Positions 16,099 to 24,177 of a stretch of 27,314 nt of DNA are shown piece by piece. Below the pieces are notes generated by a model that made no database searches, was not told the origin of the DNA, and saw nothing but the letters and a program-made list of their open reading frames with translations. Both the position numbers and the translations under genes were made by a program. Position 1 is the first letter of the stretch. Every line of letters starts with the position of its first letter. Source of the stretch: Ilumatobacteraceae bacterium (lineage in GTDB: Bacteria > Actinomycetota > Acidimicrobiia > Acidimicrobiales > Ilumatobacteraceae); NCBI GenBank assembly GCA_023263465.1, contig JALQWV010000106.1, forward strand, positions 1-27,314. Direction: 5' to 3'.

Positions 16099-17165
16099 GA
16101 TTCCAACCTTTCAAATAATCGCTGTGCCTGCTCACGTGCTTTTGAGCGAACTTCTTGTATATCTATTCGAGTCAATTTGCCATATTCGTATACGCGCTCA
16201 TCATCTACATCCACAGTGAGAACCTGCATATCAGTAGTGAAGGCTGTGTGCCAAGGACTATCCATATGGTCGTATGACCATACAACTGAGTCGTTTTTCG
16301 CTTCTGGGAAGATCTGATAGTTGTTATTGAGCCAGGTATTGACAACCATTGGATTCTGAGTGACGTCAAATTCGCGGAGGCGAACGAATGCAAGACGCGA
16401 TTCCTCCATCATGTTTGCTCCAATCCCGTCGGTTCCTAGAAGGATGGTGTTCGGACGCTCTGTTGGTTTCGCGTATCCAACTGAATTGTTCATATTTGAT
16501 CGTGGATTGTGAACGATGGAACCTTTTAGATTTCTATCGAGATGTACGGCATGCACGAGTAGCCAATCGTCTTGGGCAAGTGACTCTAGACGTGATCCAG
16601 CATCTAGGTCGTCAATGCCTTCGGCAACATGGATATGTACACCTACGCCTAATGATGAAGCGAGAGCAGCAGCTTCATGAAGGGTTTCATCTCCACAGGT
16701 AAACGCCGCGTGAACGCCTATCATTCCTCGACCACCACTCTTGATGAATGCTAAACCTTCATCTAGGCCACGTCGTGCGGCCGACGTCATTTTCACAGAG
16801 CGATCGACGCTCGAATGTAGGTTGCCGTCGTTGTCCCATCTATCAGTTACGCCATAACTCGTATTCACACGCACTCCAACATCACGACAAGCTTTGGCAA
16901 TGGTGGCTAGAGATCCTTCAATTGCATGTGGAGATTCATGATGATCAATGATGCAGGTTGTGCCGCTTGCGAGAGCTTCGGCGGCTCCAAGTGCAGCAGA
17001 CCAATAAATCATGTCAAGGTCTAATGCGGCGTCAATTCGCCACCATATATTTTCAAGAATAGAAATAAATGATTCGGTATTGCCTCGGGGGGCAGGCATT
17101 CCACGAGCAAGTGAACTATAGAGATGGTGATGAGCGCAAACCATCCCGGGAGTAGTAGTGGACAT
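16095..17165 (-). CDS. Amidohydrolase-superfamily enzyme, SsnA/chlorohydrolase-like, lacking N-terminal beta domain
   Basis: Metal-dependent hydrolase or deaminase of 356 residues. It starts MSTTTPGMVCAHHHLYSSLARGM, so the metal-binding HxH (His12, His14) is only eleven residues from the N-terminus. Further ligands are visible in VHIHVAEG, LLVHAVHLD and LLGTDGIG. The usual composite beta domain (about 50-60 N-terminal residues before PGxxxxHxH) is absent. The start is well supported by GAGGA 6 bases upstream and by the preceding gene ending 2 bases before. SsnA-type proteins are commonly encoded beside FAD-less Fe-S/Mo hydroxylases, as here. Likely action: deamination or hydrolytic ring opening of an N-heterocycle; substrate unknown. 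Confidence 0.82.
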   Translation of the reverse strand: MSTTTPGMVCAHHHLYSSLARGMPAPRGNTESFISILENIWWRIDAALDLDMIYWSAALGAAEALASGTTCIIDHHESPHAIEGSLATIAKACRDVGVRVNTSYGVTDRWDNDGNLHSSVDRSVKMTSAARRGLDEGLAFIKSGGRGMIGVHAAFTCGDETLHEAAALASSLGVGVHIHVAEGIDDLDAGSRLESLAQDDWLLVHAVHLDRNLKGSIVHNPRSNMNNSVGYAKPTERPNTILLGTDGIGANMMEESRLAFVRLREFDVTQNPMVVNTWLNNNYQIFPEAKNDSVVWSYDHMDSPWHTAFTTDMQVLTVDVDDERVYEYGKLTRIDIQEVRSKAREQAQRLFERLES

Positions 17166-17167
17166 GT

Positions 17168-19753
17168 TTAATCCTCAGAACTCGAATCATCGCGTTTCAT
17201 CGGAAGTTTTGAACGCCACACACCATCGAATTCGTGCAAGGCTGCGGCCACCGCACCAGCGGTTGGAACCAATCCGATTTCGCCAACACCCTTAATGCCG
17301 TAGGGAGCATTTGGCTGGGCTGATTCAACAAGTTGAACGGAAATATTTGGGACATCCTTTGCGCGAAGGATCCCAAGGCTGCGCAACGTCTTGTTGATAG
17401 GGAAACCTGTTTCAGGGTCGCTAGGGAAGTCTTCACTCAGTGCATATCCGAGTCCCATGTGTACAGAGCCTTCAATTTGTCCTTCACACAATTGTGGATT
17501 CACTGCTCGGCCTACGTCGTGAGCTGCAACGACGCGCTCGATTTTTCCGGTTTCGCGATCGATCACCACCATTTGAGCCGCGTAACCAAATGTGGAGTGA
17601 ATGATTGGGTTTTCCACGCCAGGTTCACCAAGTTTGGTTGTCCAGTCAACTCGGTACTCTCCGAGATGATCAACACCAATTTCGCAATTTGCCTCGCGCG
17701 CTGCCTCACAAGCAGCCTTAACTGCACCTGCACCCATAAGTGTTCCGCGTGATCCTGTCGTTTGACCGAGTCCAAGTTCGCGCGTCGTGTCAACAATGAC
17801 GTCAATGAGCGAGCCATCTACACCAAGTTCTTCGACAGCAACTTGCTGAGCGACAGTGTTTATGCCTTGACCCATTTCAGTCCAGCCATGGCGTACTTCT
17901 ATTCGTCCATTTCGTTTAAAGTGAACGATTGCCCGTGTGACTTCCTTGAATCCGTTTCCTAATCCACTATTTTTCAGTCCTAGACCAAGACCGATTGCTT
18001 TGCCTGTCGATCGCGCTTCGTCGTAGGCCGGCTTTATTGCATCGAGGCACAGTGATGCTCCAAGGCAACCATCATCCATGATTTGTCCGGGACCCCACAC
18101 CATGCCCGGCAAGATGACATTTCTTCGTCGAATGGACCAACCGTCAATTCCAACCTTTTCAGCCAAGCGATCGAGCACGCCCTCCATTGCAAACTGAGCC
18201 TGATTAGCACCGAAACCGCGGAAGGCACCACACACTGGATTATTGGTGCGAACGGCAATTGCTTCAACGTCAATATGGGGAACGTGATAGGGACCACTGG
18301 CATGACCTGCCATACGTTCAAGAACCTTCATGCCAACGCTGGCATACGCCCCGCTATCACCAATTGCTCGAACGTGAAGAGCAAGAATTTTGCCTTCAGC
18401 ATCGCACCCGATTTTGTACGACATATCAATAGGGTGTCGTTTTGCGTGCATAAGGAAGCTCTCCTCGCGGGAAAGCGTGCACTTTACGGGTGCCTTGAGC
18501 AACCATGCGGCAAGTGACGCATGGGCCTGATTGCTCATGTCCTCTTTGCCTCCAAAAGCCCCACCGTTGGTTACGAGCTCAACAGTTACTTGCTCATGTG
18601 ATAATCCGAGCAGCTTTGCAATGTCATTGCGGTCGTCCCAAATTCCTTGACCACCTGAATACACATGCAGGGCAGTGCCATCTTCGGAAGGAACGGCAAG
18701 AGTGCTTTCTGGCTCCAAAAACGCATGCTCAATGCGTTGAGTGCTGAAGTCTTGTTCAACAATATGAGCACACTGTGGAAAGGCTGCATCAACGTCTCCA
18801 CGCTTGTATGAACTCGTGCTCAATACATTTGATGTGGTTTTCCATACCGCAATTTCGTTGCTGTCAAGTGCAAGACGCGGATCCGTGATTGGCTTTAACA
18901 CTTCGTACTCAACTTCAATCAATTCGGCTGCTGCGCGGGCGGTAATTCGGTCTTGTGCAACTACGACAGCCAGAACATCTCCCGCATACGACGTATATCC
19001 ACCGATTGGAATCATGACTGGCCAGTCTTTATATATGATTCCCACCATCAATTCGCCGGGAATATCAGCTGCAGTGAACACAGCCGTCACTCCATTCATG
19101 GCTAAGGCTTTTGAGCTGTCGATGCCGACTACCTTTGCTCGTGCATGCTTCGTGAAATGCAAAGAGGCGTGCAGCATTCCATCAACGCGTATGTCGTCTA
19201 CGTAGCCACGATCACCAAGAGCGAGCTCGTGAGCTTCGTACTTTACGCTTCGCGATCCGATTCCGCCCACTTGTGGCAACTTCGGAGAGATACCCTGTGC
19301 AACCATCTCGATTGCATCAAGAATTTTTACATATCCCGTGCAACGACAAAGATGTGCCCCGAGATGACGAGCCATATCTTCGCGCTTAAGGTAGGCGGCT
19401 TTTTTGTCCACCTGTGCTTTTGCGCGAACAACAATGCCGGGAATACAAAATCCACATTGCAATCCGCCGCATGCGGCAAATGCGTCTGAATACTTTTTAC
19501 GCTCTGACTCGTCGATGCCTTCAAGGGTCGTAACTTGCCCGCCAGCAACCTTTTCCAAACTGGTTTGACAACTCACTACGGCCTTGCCATTAACGAAAAC
19601 GGTGCAGCACCCGCATTGTCCACTTGGTGAGCATCCGTCCTTAGGCGAAGTGATGTTGAGCTCGTCGCGCAGGGCGGAAAGGAGATGAGGATGGTTGTTG
19701 CGCACGCTGACGGGGACGCCGTTCGCCACAAACTGAATCAGAGTGTCTACCAT
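17168..19753 (-). CDS. Fused [2Fe-2S]/molybdopterin xanthine-dehydrogenase-like hydroxylase (XdhD / selenium-dependent type)
   Basis: A single chain of 861 residues. Residues about 1-160 carry two [2Fe-2S] sites: Cys41, then CGCC at 47-50, followed by CGFCIPG and CRCTGY. The Mo-cofactor domains follow from about 180. There is no FAD domain. GGAFGGKEDMSNQAH, CGAFRGFGANQAQF, TTGSRGT and KGVGE (catalytic Glu825) are present, and the C-terminus FDGVWRSKLPMK resembles the so-called selenium-dependent xanthine dehydrogenase family. The ATG at 19753 is chosen because GAGGGGG lies 5 bases upstream; an ATG at 19786 would add 11 residues with a weak site. It may use the FAD subunit encoded four genes later or another electron acceptor. 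Confidence 0.9.
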   Translation of the reverse strand: MVDTLIQFVANGVPVSVRNNHPHLLSALRDELNITSPKDGCSPSGQCGCCTVFVNGKAVVSCQTSLEKVAGGQVTTLEGIDESERKKYSDAFAACGGLQCGFCIPGIVVRAKAQVDKKAAYLKREDMARHLGAHLCRCTGYVKILDAIEMVAQGISPKLPQVGGIGSRSVKYEAHELALGDRGYVDDIRVDGMLHASLHFTKHARAKVVGIDSSKALAMNGVTAVFTAADIPGELMVGIIYKDWPVMIPIGGYTSYAGDVLAVVVAQDRITARAAAELIEVEYEVLKPITDPRLALDSNEIAVWKTTSNVLSTSSYKRGDVDAAFPQCAHIVEQDFSTQRIEHAFLEPESTLAVPSEDGTALHVYSGGQGIWDDRNDIAKLLGLSHEQVTVELVTNGGAFGGKEDMSNQAHASLAAWLLKAPVKCTLSREESFLMHAKRHPIDMSYKIGCDAEGKILALHVRAIGDSGAYASVGMKVLERMAGHASGPYHVPHIDVEAIAVRTNNPVCGAFRGFGANQAQFAMEGVLDRLAEKVGIDGWSIRRRNVILPGMVWGPGQIMDDGCLGASLCLDAIKPAYDEARSTGKAIGLGLGLKNSGLGNGFKEVTRAIVHFKRNGRIEVRHGWTEMGQGINTVAQQVAVEELGVDGSLIDVIVDTTRELGLGQTTGSRGTLMGAGAVKAACEAAREANCEIGVDHLGEYRVDWTTKLGEPGVENPIIHSTFGYAAQMVVIDRETGKIERVVAAHDVGRAVNPQLCEGQIEGSVHMGLGYALSEDFPSDPETGFPINKTLRSLGILRAKDVPNISVQLVESAQPNAPYGIKGVGEIGLVPTAGAVAAALHEFDGVWRSKLPMKRDDSSSED

Positions 19754-19805
19754 GCCCGCCCCCTCAGAAATTTCTAGGTTTACCATACACCTATTGGGTT
19801 TGGGA

Positions 19806-19820
19806 TTTACAGAATGTAAA
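19806..19820. promoter_or_regulatory. Perfect inverted repeat TTTACA-GAA-TGTAAA upstream of the fused hydroxylase gene
   Basis: A 15-base dyad with 6-base arms lies in the 75-base gap between the D-carbamoylase stop and the fused hydroxylase start. It sits about 53 bases upstream of the chosen ATG, a plausible place for a repressor operator or an internal promoter. It is A/T-rich compared with its surroundings. No regulator gene is present in the window to pair it with. Confidence 0.4.
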
Positions 19821-19828
19821 AAAGTTCC

Positions 19829-20755
19829 CTAATCAGCGATGATTGCTCCGCGCTGTCCCGTGATGCGTTGGTAGACCTCGGGTCGGCGATAGCGGTCGAA
19901 ATCGAACAAGGTGTTCTTGTATTGGTAGCACCAATCCAAGTCGCATGCCGCAACAGCAATCTCATCGCCATTGCCCATTGTCTTGGCGAGGATCTCACCT
20001 GACGGCCCAATAATGCTGGATTCGGCCAGGCTGTCAACTCCTTCTTCGATGCCACCCTTGGCTACACCAACGACGAATGTTCCGTTTTGGTATGCACCAC
20101 TTTGCATCACCAGAGCATTATGGAATCCGGCCAACACATCCTGTGACGGATCTGGAACGTAATGAAGAGGAGTGTTGTATCCACACAAAATCATTTCGAC
20201 GCCCTGCAAACCCATCTCGCGATACGTTTCAGGCCAGCGCCGGTCGTTGCAAATCATCATTCCTATACGTCCACCAAATGCTTTCCACACGCCGAAGCCT
20301 TCATTGCTTGGAGTGAAGTAATAGCGCTCTGCGTGTTGAAACGGTCGATCTGGCTCATGCTCTTCGTGACCAGGAATATGAACTTTGCGATACTTCGCAA
20401 CGACTGATCCATCCTTTTCGACCAGTATTTGGGTATTGAATCGCTGACCTTCGGGTGTGAGCTCGGCATAGCCAAGCGAAAAGCCAACCTTTAATCGTTT
20501 TGCTTCATCAAATAACGGTTGAGTTGCTGCATTTGGCATAGAGGTTTCGTACCAGTGATCTGCCTCACTGATGTTCTCAACAAACCAGCGAGGGAAGAAC
20601 GTGGTCAGAGCCAGCTCTGGAAACACCACGAGATCACACCCAGCAGACGATGCCTGGCGCAACAGGACGATCATTCGTTCAACACACGATTCACGAGAAT
20701 CTATTCGCTGAATTGGACCTAATTGAGCTGCGGCGACTGTGACGATTCTTGTCAT
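19829..20755 (-). CDS. N-carbamoyl-D-amino-acid hydrolase (nitrilase superfamily)
   Basis: Carbon-nitrogen hydrolase of 308 residues that would release CO2 and ammonia from N-carbamoyl amino acids. It closely follows the pattern of the Agrobacterium D-carbamoylase as I remember it: FPELALTTFFPRW, RFNTQILVEKDG, KYRKVHIPG, PFQHAERYYF, ICNDRRWPET, GYNTPLHY and SYQNGTFV. The catalytic triad is Glu47, Lys124 and Cys169. Length is normal for the family (about 304). The start at 20755 is 42 bases after the M20-hydrolase stop, with only a weak AGG site. Stereospecificity for D is family-based, not shown directly; a ureido intermediate of another pathway is possible. Confidence 0.88.
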   Translation of the reverse strand: MTRIVTVAAAQLGPIQRIDSRESCVERMIVLLRQASSAGCDLVVFPELALTTFFPRWFVENISEADHWYETSMPNAATQPLFDEAKRLKVGFSLGYAELTPEGQRFNTQILVEKDGSVVAKYRKVHIPGHEEHEPDRPFQHAERYYFTPSNEGFGVWKAFGGRIGMMICNDRRWPETYREMGLQGVEMILCGYNTPLHYVPDPSQDVLAGFHNALVMQSGAYQNGTFVVGVAKGGIEEGVDSLAESSIIGPSGEILAKTMGNGDEIAVAACDLDWCYQYKNTLFDFDRYRRPEVYQRITGQRGAIIAD

Positions 20756-20797
20756 GACGATGAGCCTAATTGTTCGCGCGTGGACCGGATGGATGAG

Positions 20798-22033
20798 TTA
20801 CGAAAAATCGGTTTCTGCAAGAGTCAGCATGGTGTGCAACAAGATGTTTGCGCCATCCTCAAGATCTTCTGGTGATGTGTACTCAGCGGCATTGTGGCTT
20901 AGGCCATCTTTGCTTTGCGTGAAGATCATGGCCGTGGGGCATACGCGCGCGAGCATTTGAGCGTCGTGTCCTGCGCCAGATGGCATAAATTGCACGGTTT
21001 CACCGAGATCTGTTGCATGACGATGAATGATGTCAATTACGCGTTGGTCGAACTGCACAGGTTCAAATCGTGCAAGGGTTCTTGCAGAAGTGGTGACGCC
21101 TTCGCGTTTACCAATATCTGCGATGAATGACGATATCTCTTCCTCTGCTTTACGCAGCAACATCTCGTCGGTGTTGCGCACATCTAACGTCATCGTTGCC
21201 TTTGCGGCAACAACATTGATCAGACTTGGGTGCACATCAATTTTCCCTACAGTGCAAACTTGATTATCGCCAAATCGCAAGGCGAGGTCGTGCAGGAACT
21301 TGGCAACTTCTGCCACGACAACAACTGGGTCTCTGCGCAACCGCATCGGCGTTGTTCCCGCATGGTTGCTTTGCCCGATGATGGTGAGTTCCTGCCAAGA
21401 AATTCCCTGCACTCCCGTTACTGCGCCAAATCGCACTCCGTTGGCCTCAAGGAGTGGCCCCTGTTCGATGTGCAATTCAACAAAGGCATGTGGAGGCCTC
21501 TGTGGGCATGGCGTATTTCCCGCGTACCCGATGCGCTGTAGTTCATCACCAAGGCGTGGGCCATCAATTGCGCGAATGTCAAGAGCCTCCTCTACAGATA
21601 ATCCACCTACGAAAACAAGCGAACCAAGCATGTCAGGAGCAAATCGTGCACCCTCTTCATCGGTGAACACTCCTACCGAAATGGGCCGTGAAGGCGTAAC
21701 GCCAGCCTGTTGCAATGTTTCTATGACTTCTAGTCCAGCTAGAACGCCGAGATTTCCGTCATATTTTCCACCAGTTCGAACAGTGTCAATATGCGATCCA
21801 GTCATAACTGATGCGCCAGAGCCAACGTTCCACACACCAATGATGTTGCCAACAACATCGATTGAAATTTCGAGCCCAAGATCTTTCATCCATGTGACGA
21901 CGAGGTCGCGGCCTTCTTTGTCCTCATCGGTCAATGCGAGGCGACAGTTTCCGCCGCCTTCAATCGGCGAAATTGCTGCCAACGCCATGATTCGATCCAT
22001 GAGCCGCTGGCCGTTAATACGCAATGATTTCAT
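20798..22033 (-). CDS. Zn-dependent M20-family hydrolase: N-carbamoyl-L-amino-acid / allantoate amidohydrolase
   Basis: Amidohydrolase of 411 residues of the HyuC/AllC/beta-ureidopropionase group. The two-metal site is visible as GSHIDTV (His81), GKYDGNLGVLAGLE (Asp92), TDEEGARF (Glu126-127), ELHIEQGP and the C-terminal GLSHNAAEYTS. The dimerisation/substrate segment NHAGTTPM and the PSGAGHDAQMLAR loop match the family. The ATG at 22033 is the first gene of the operon. No Shine-Dalgarno site is seen, and TACACT 6 bases upstream could be a -10 box of a leaderless message. Substrate candidates are allantoate, N-carbamoyl-L-amino acids or a ureidopropionate; the family signature alone cannot separate them. 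Confidence 0.9.
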   Translation of the reverse strand: MKSLRINGQRLMDRIMALAAISPIEGGGNCRLALTDEDKEGRDLVVTWMKDLGLEISIDVVGNIIGVWNVGSGASVMTGSHIDTVRTGGKYDGNLGVLAGLEVIETLQQAGVTPSRPISVGVFTDEEGARFAPDMLGSLVFVGGLSVEEALDIRAIDGPRLGDELQRIGYAGNTPCPQRPPHAFVELHIEQGPLLEANGVRFGAVTGVQGISWQELTIIGQSNHAGTTPMRLRRDPVVVVAEVAKFLHDLALRFGDNQVCTVGKIDVHPSLINVVAAKATMTLDVRNTDEMLLRKAEEEISSFIADIGKREGVTTSARTLARFEPVQFDQRVIDIIHRHATDLGETVQFMPSGAGHDAQMLARVCPTAMIFTQSKDGLSHNAAEYTSPEDLEDGANILLHTMLTLAETDFS

Positions 22034-22085
22034 AGTGCCAGTGTAGAAGCATCATCTTCGGTCAGCGATCAATAAGAATGAGATC
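22034..22085. promoter_or_regulatory. Short divergent intergenic region, presumed back-to-back promoters
   Basis: The 52 bases between the divergent M20-hydrolase and aminotransferase genes must hold or abut promoters for both directions. On the - strand TACACT (22040-22045) is a possible -10 box exactly 6 bases from the ATG. No -35 match at normal spacing, clear operator or strong ribosome binding site is seen. Confidence 0.3.
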
Positions 22086-23432
22086 ATGTTTACAGATTTA
22101 CGTATTGCTCAACTCATGAATGCCGAAGTGGAATTGTTCGTGCAACGCCATCCGCGATCTCAAGAGCAGTCAACCCGATCACAGTCGTCACTATTGGCAG
22201 GGGTTCCGATGCCTTGGATGAAGAGATGGGCTGGCCCATTCCCAGTCATCGCTGACAGGGCAGTGGGTGGGAACATCGTCGATATCGACGGCAATACCTA
22301 TGTTGATTTTTGCTTAGGTGACACTGGCTCAATGACAGGTCATGCCAACGCACCAATTTCTCAAGCGATAGCTGAGCAGTCGCAGCGTGGATTTACAACG
22401 ATGCTGCCTTCGTCCGATCTGACGTGGGTAGCAAATCATTTATCGGAACGATTTGGCATGAGTAAATGGCAATTCTGTCTCAGCGCTACTGATGCAAATC
22501 GATTTAGTCTGCGTATCGCCCGGCAACTCACGGGTAAGCCGAAAATTGTCGTGAATGATTGGTGTTACCACGGAACTGTCGATGAAACACTTGTCATTCT
22601 GGATGAGGAAGGAAAGACGGTAAGCCGACCTGGAGCAATTGGTCCTCAAGTGCATCCTGGTGTCACAACTATTGCTGTGCCATACAACGATCTTTCAGCT
22701 ATGGAGAGGGCGCTCGCTGGCGGAGATGTTGCATGTGTGTTGATGGAGCCAGCACTGACGAACATTGGAATTGTTTTGCCACAAAGTGGATACCTAGAAG
22801 GCGTGCGACAACTTACGCAAAAATATGGTGTGATTCTTATTCTTGATGAGACACACACCATTTGTGCTGGCCCACAAGGAGCATCGCGATTGTGGGGTAT
22901 TGAGGCTGACATGTTGGTGATTGGAAAAACGATTGGTGGTGGAATTCCTGTTGCCGCGTACGGCATGTCGGCCGATGTTGCTCGCAAGGTTGAAATGCTC
23001 ATGCACGGCCACGACCTTGATGTGTCGGGTATCGGCGGAACGTTGAGCGGAAGCGCCTTAGCCGGAGCTGCGATTCGTGCAACTCTTACCCATGCACTTC
23101 GCAAAGTGGATTTTGATAAAGCCATCCCACTTGCCACGCGCTGGAGTGCAGGAGTACAGAATGTTATTGATCAATATCAATTGCCCTGGACAGTTCAACA
23201 ACTTGGATGTCGTGCTGAATATTGGTTTTCGGAGCATCCTCAAAATGGGGCCCAGGCAGCCGCATCAGTTAATGACTCGCTTGAGTCGTTAATGCACCTC
23301 TATGCGCTGAACAGAGGCATTTTGCTTACTCCATTTCATAACATGGCGCTCATGACGCCGTTCCACAGCGAAACCGATGTGGATTTACATACCTCGGTTT
23401 TCACGGCGTGCGTTCAAGATTTGATTTCATGA
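22086..23432 (+). CDS. Class III PLP-dependent aminotransferase
   Basis: Aminotransferase of 448 residues of the glutamate-1-semialdehyde-aminomutase-like branch, often annotated only as an aspartate aminotransferase family protein. DIDGNTYVDFCLGDTG is the N-terminal class III motif. LILDETHT carries the Asp (254) that binds the pyridine nitrogen, and VIGKTIGGGIPVAAYG carries the PLP Lys (281). GGTLSGSALAGAA and ALNRGILLTPFHNMALM are conserved C-terminal blocks. The start at 22086 has only a weak GAG upstream. Lying divergent from the carbamoylase operon and coupled to a permease gene, it probably transaminates an amino acid or amine from that pathway; the donor and acceptor are unknown. Confidence 0.87.
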   Translation: MFTDLRIAQLMNAEVELFVQRHPRSQEQSTRSQSSLLAGVPMPWMKRWAGPFPVIADRAVGGNIVDIDGNTYVDFCLGDTGSMTGHANAPISQAIAEQSQRGFTTMLPSSDLTWVANHLSERFGMSKWQFCLSATDANRFSLRIARQLTGKPKIVVNDWCYHGTVDETLVILDEEGKTVSRPGAIGPQVHPGVTTIAVPYNDLSAMERALAGGDVACVLMEPALTNIGIVLPQSGYLEGVRQLTQKYGVILILDETHTICAGPQGASRLWGIEADMLVIGKTIGGGIPVAAYGMSADVARKVEMLMHGHDLDVSGIGGTLSGSALAGAAIRATLTHALRKVDFDKAIPLATRWSAGVQNVIDQYQLPWTVQQLGCRAEYWFSEHPQNGAQAAASVNDSLESLMHLYALNRGILLTPFHNMALMTPFHSETDVDLHTSVFTACVQDLIS

Positions 23433-24169
23433 TCGATATCTCACTGTGGAGTTTCATTGCTGTTGCCGTGGTAGTTCTGGTAACAGCTTGTTCACAGGCG
23501 GTTGTCGGTTTTGGTTTCGCGTTATTAACGGTTCCCATCATGATGCAAATTGTTGGGCTGCAACGTGCTGTAATTCTTGCCTCTTTGATCGGTTCGGCCA
23601 ACAACGTGTTTCAGTATCGAGATTTGAAGCATCATCAAGATAAGACGCAAGTCAAGCGGTTTTTGTTGGCTTCGTGTGTTGGGGCACCTTTCGGGCTAAT
23701 CGCCTTCAAATATGCAGATCAGCAAGCGCTCAAGATCCTCTTAGGCATTGGAGTGCTGTTTGGGGTGCTGTTACTTGCCCGTGGGCGCGACCTTACACAT
23801 GCTCACATCAGTCTGGACTGGTCAATGGGAATCGTCAGTGGCTTTCTATTAACGTCGACATCAACAAACGGTCCACCATTGGTGTTCGCATTGCAAGCGC
23901 GGAAAAGTGATCCACAGGTTTTCCGTTCGACGTTGAATATGGTTTTTTTAGTTAGTGGCATCTACGGGTTAGTGCTGTTCGCTGCGTTCGGAGAAATTTC
24001 TCTGGCTAATATTTGGACTTCAGTTGCATTACTACCGAGCATGATCACCGGTGTTTACGCTGGTCGATACATTCGGAATCGCGTTGAACCCGAGCGTTTT
24101 CGGTTATTGGTTTTAATTTTGCTCGCTCTTGCGGGACTAAGCAGCCTGTATTCGGGCTTTGTTAACTAG
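23429..24169 (+). CDS. TauE/SafE-family membrane permease
   Basis: Membrane protein of 246 residues with about eight hydrophobic helices in two repeats. VVGFGFALLTVPIMM in the first half and STSTNGPPLVFALQAR at the start of the second are the conserved TauE/SafE (DUF81) features. Members export or import organic anions such as sulfoacetate, sulfite or carboxylates. The ATG at 23429 overlaps the aminotransferase stop as ATGA; a GTG at 23408 would add seven residues inside that gene. The coupling suggests it moves a substrate or product of the aminotransferase. It ends 8 bases before the convergent hydrolase gene. Confidence 0.85.
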   Translation: MIDISLWSFIAVAVVVLVTACSQAVVGFGFALLTVPIMMQIVGLQRAVILASLIGSANNVFQYRDLKHHQDKTQVKRFLLASCVGAPFGLIAFKYADQQALKILLGIGVLFGVLLLARGRDLTHAHISLDWSMGIVSGFLLTSTSTNGPPLVFALQARKSDPQVFRSTLNMVFLVSGIYGLVLFAAFGEISLANIWTSVALLPSMITGVYAGRYIRNRVEPERFRLLVLILLALAGLSSLYSGFVN

Positions 24170-24177
24170 CGCTTGGC

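Noticed and set aside
17168..19753. In-frame UGA selenocysteine in the selenium-type hydroxylase
   Set aside because: The reading frame is uninterrupted; in this family selenium is thought to be in the cofactor, not as selenocysteine.
11455..22033. Labelling the operon as standard xanthine-to-allantoate purine degradation
   Set aside because: Urate oxidase, hydroxyisourate hydrolase, decarboxylase and allantoinase are not in the window, and LLM, SsnA-like and D-carbamoylase genes are not part of that pathway.
21300..22046. Open frame of 248 codons on + opposite the M20 hydrolase
   Set aside because: It lies wholly antisense to a gene with clear family motifs, is rich in Pro/Ser/Arg as expected of a shadow frame, and shows no domain.
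22646..23137. 163-codon frame on - inside the aminotransferase
   Set aside because: Antisense shadow of a well-supported class III aminotransferase, no recognisable motif or ribosome binding site.
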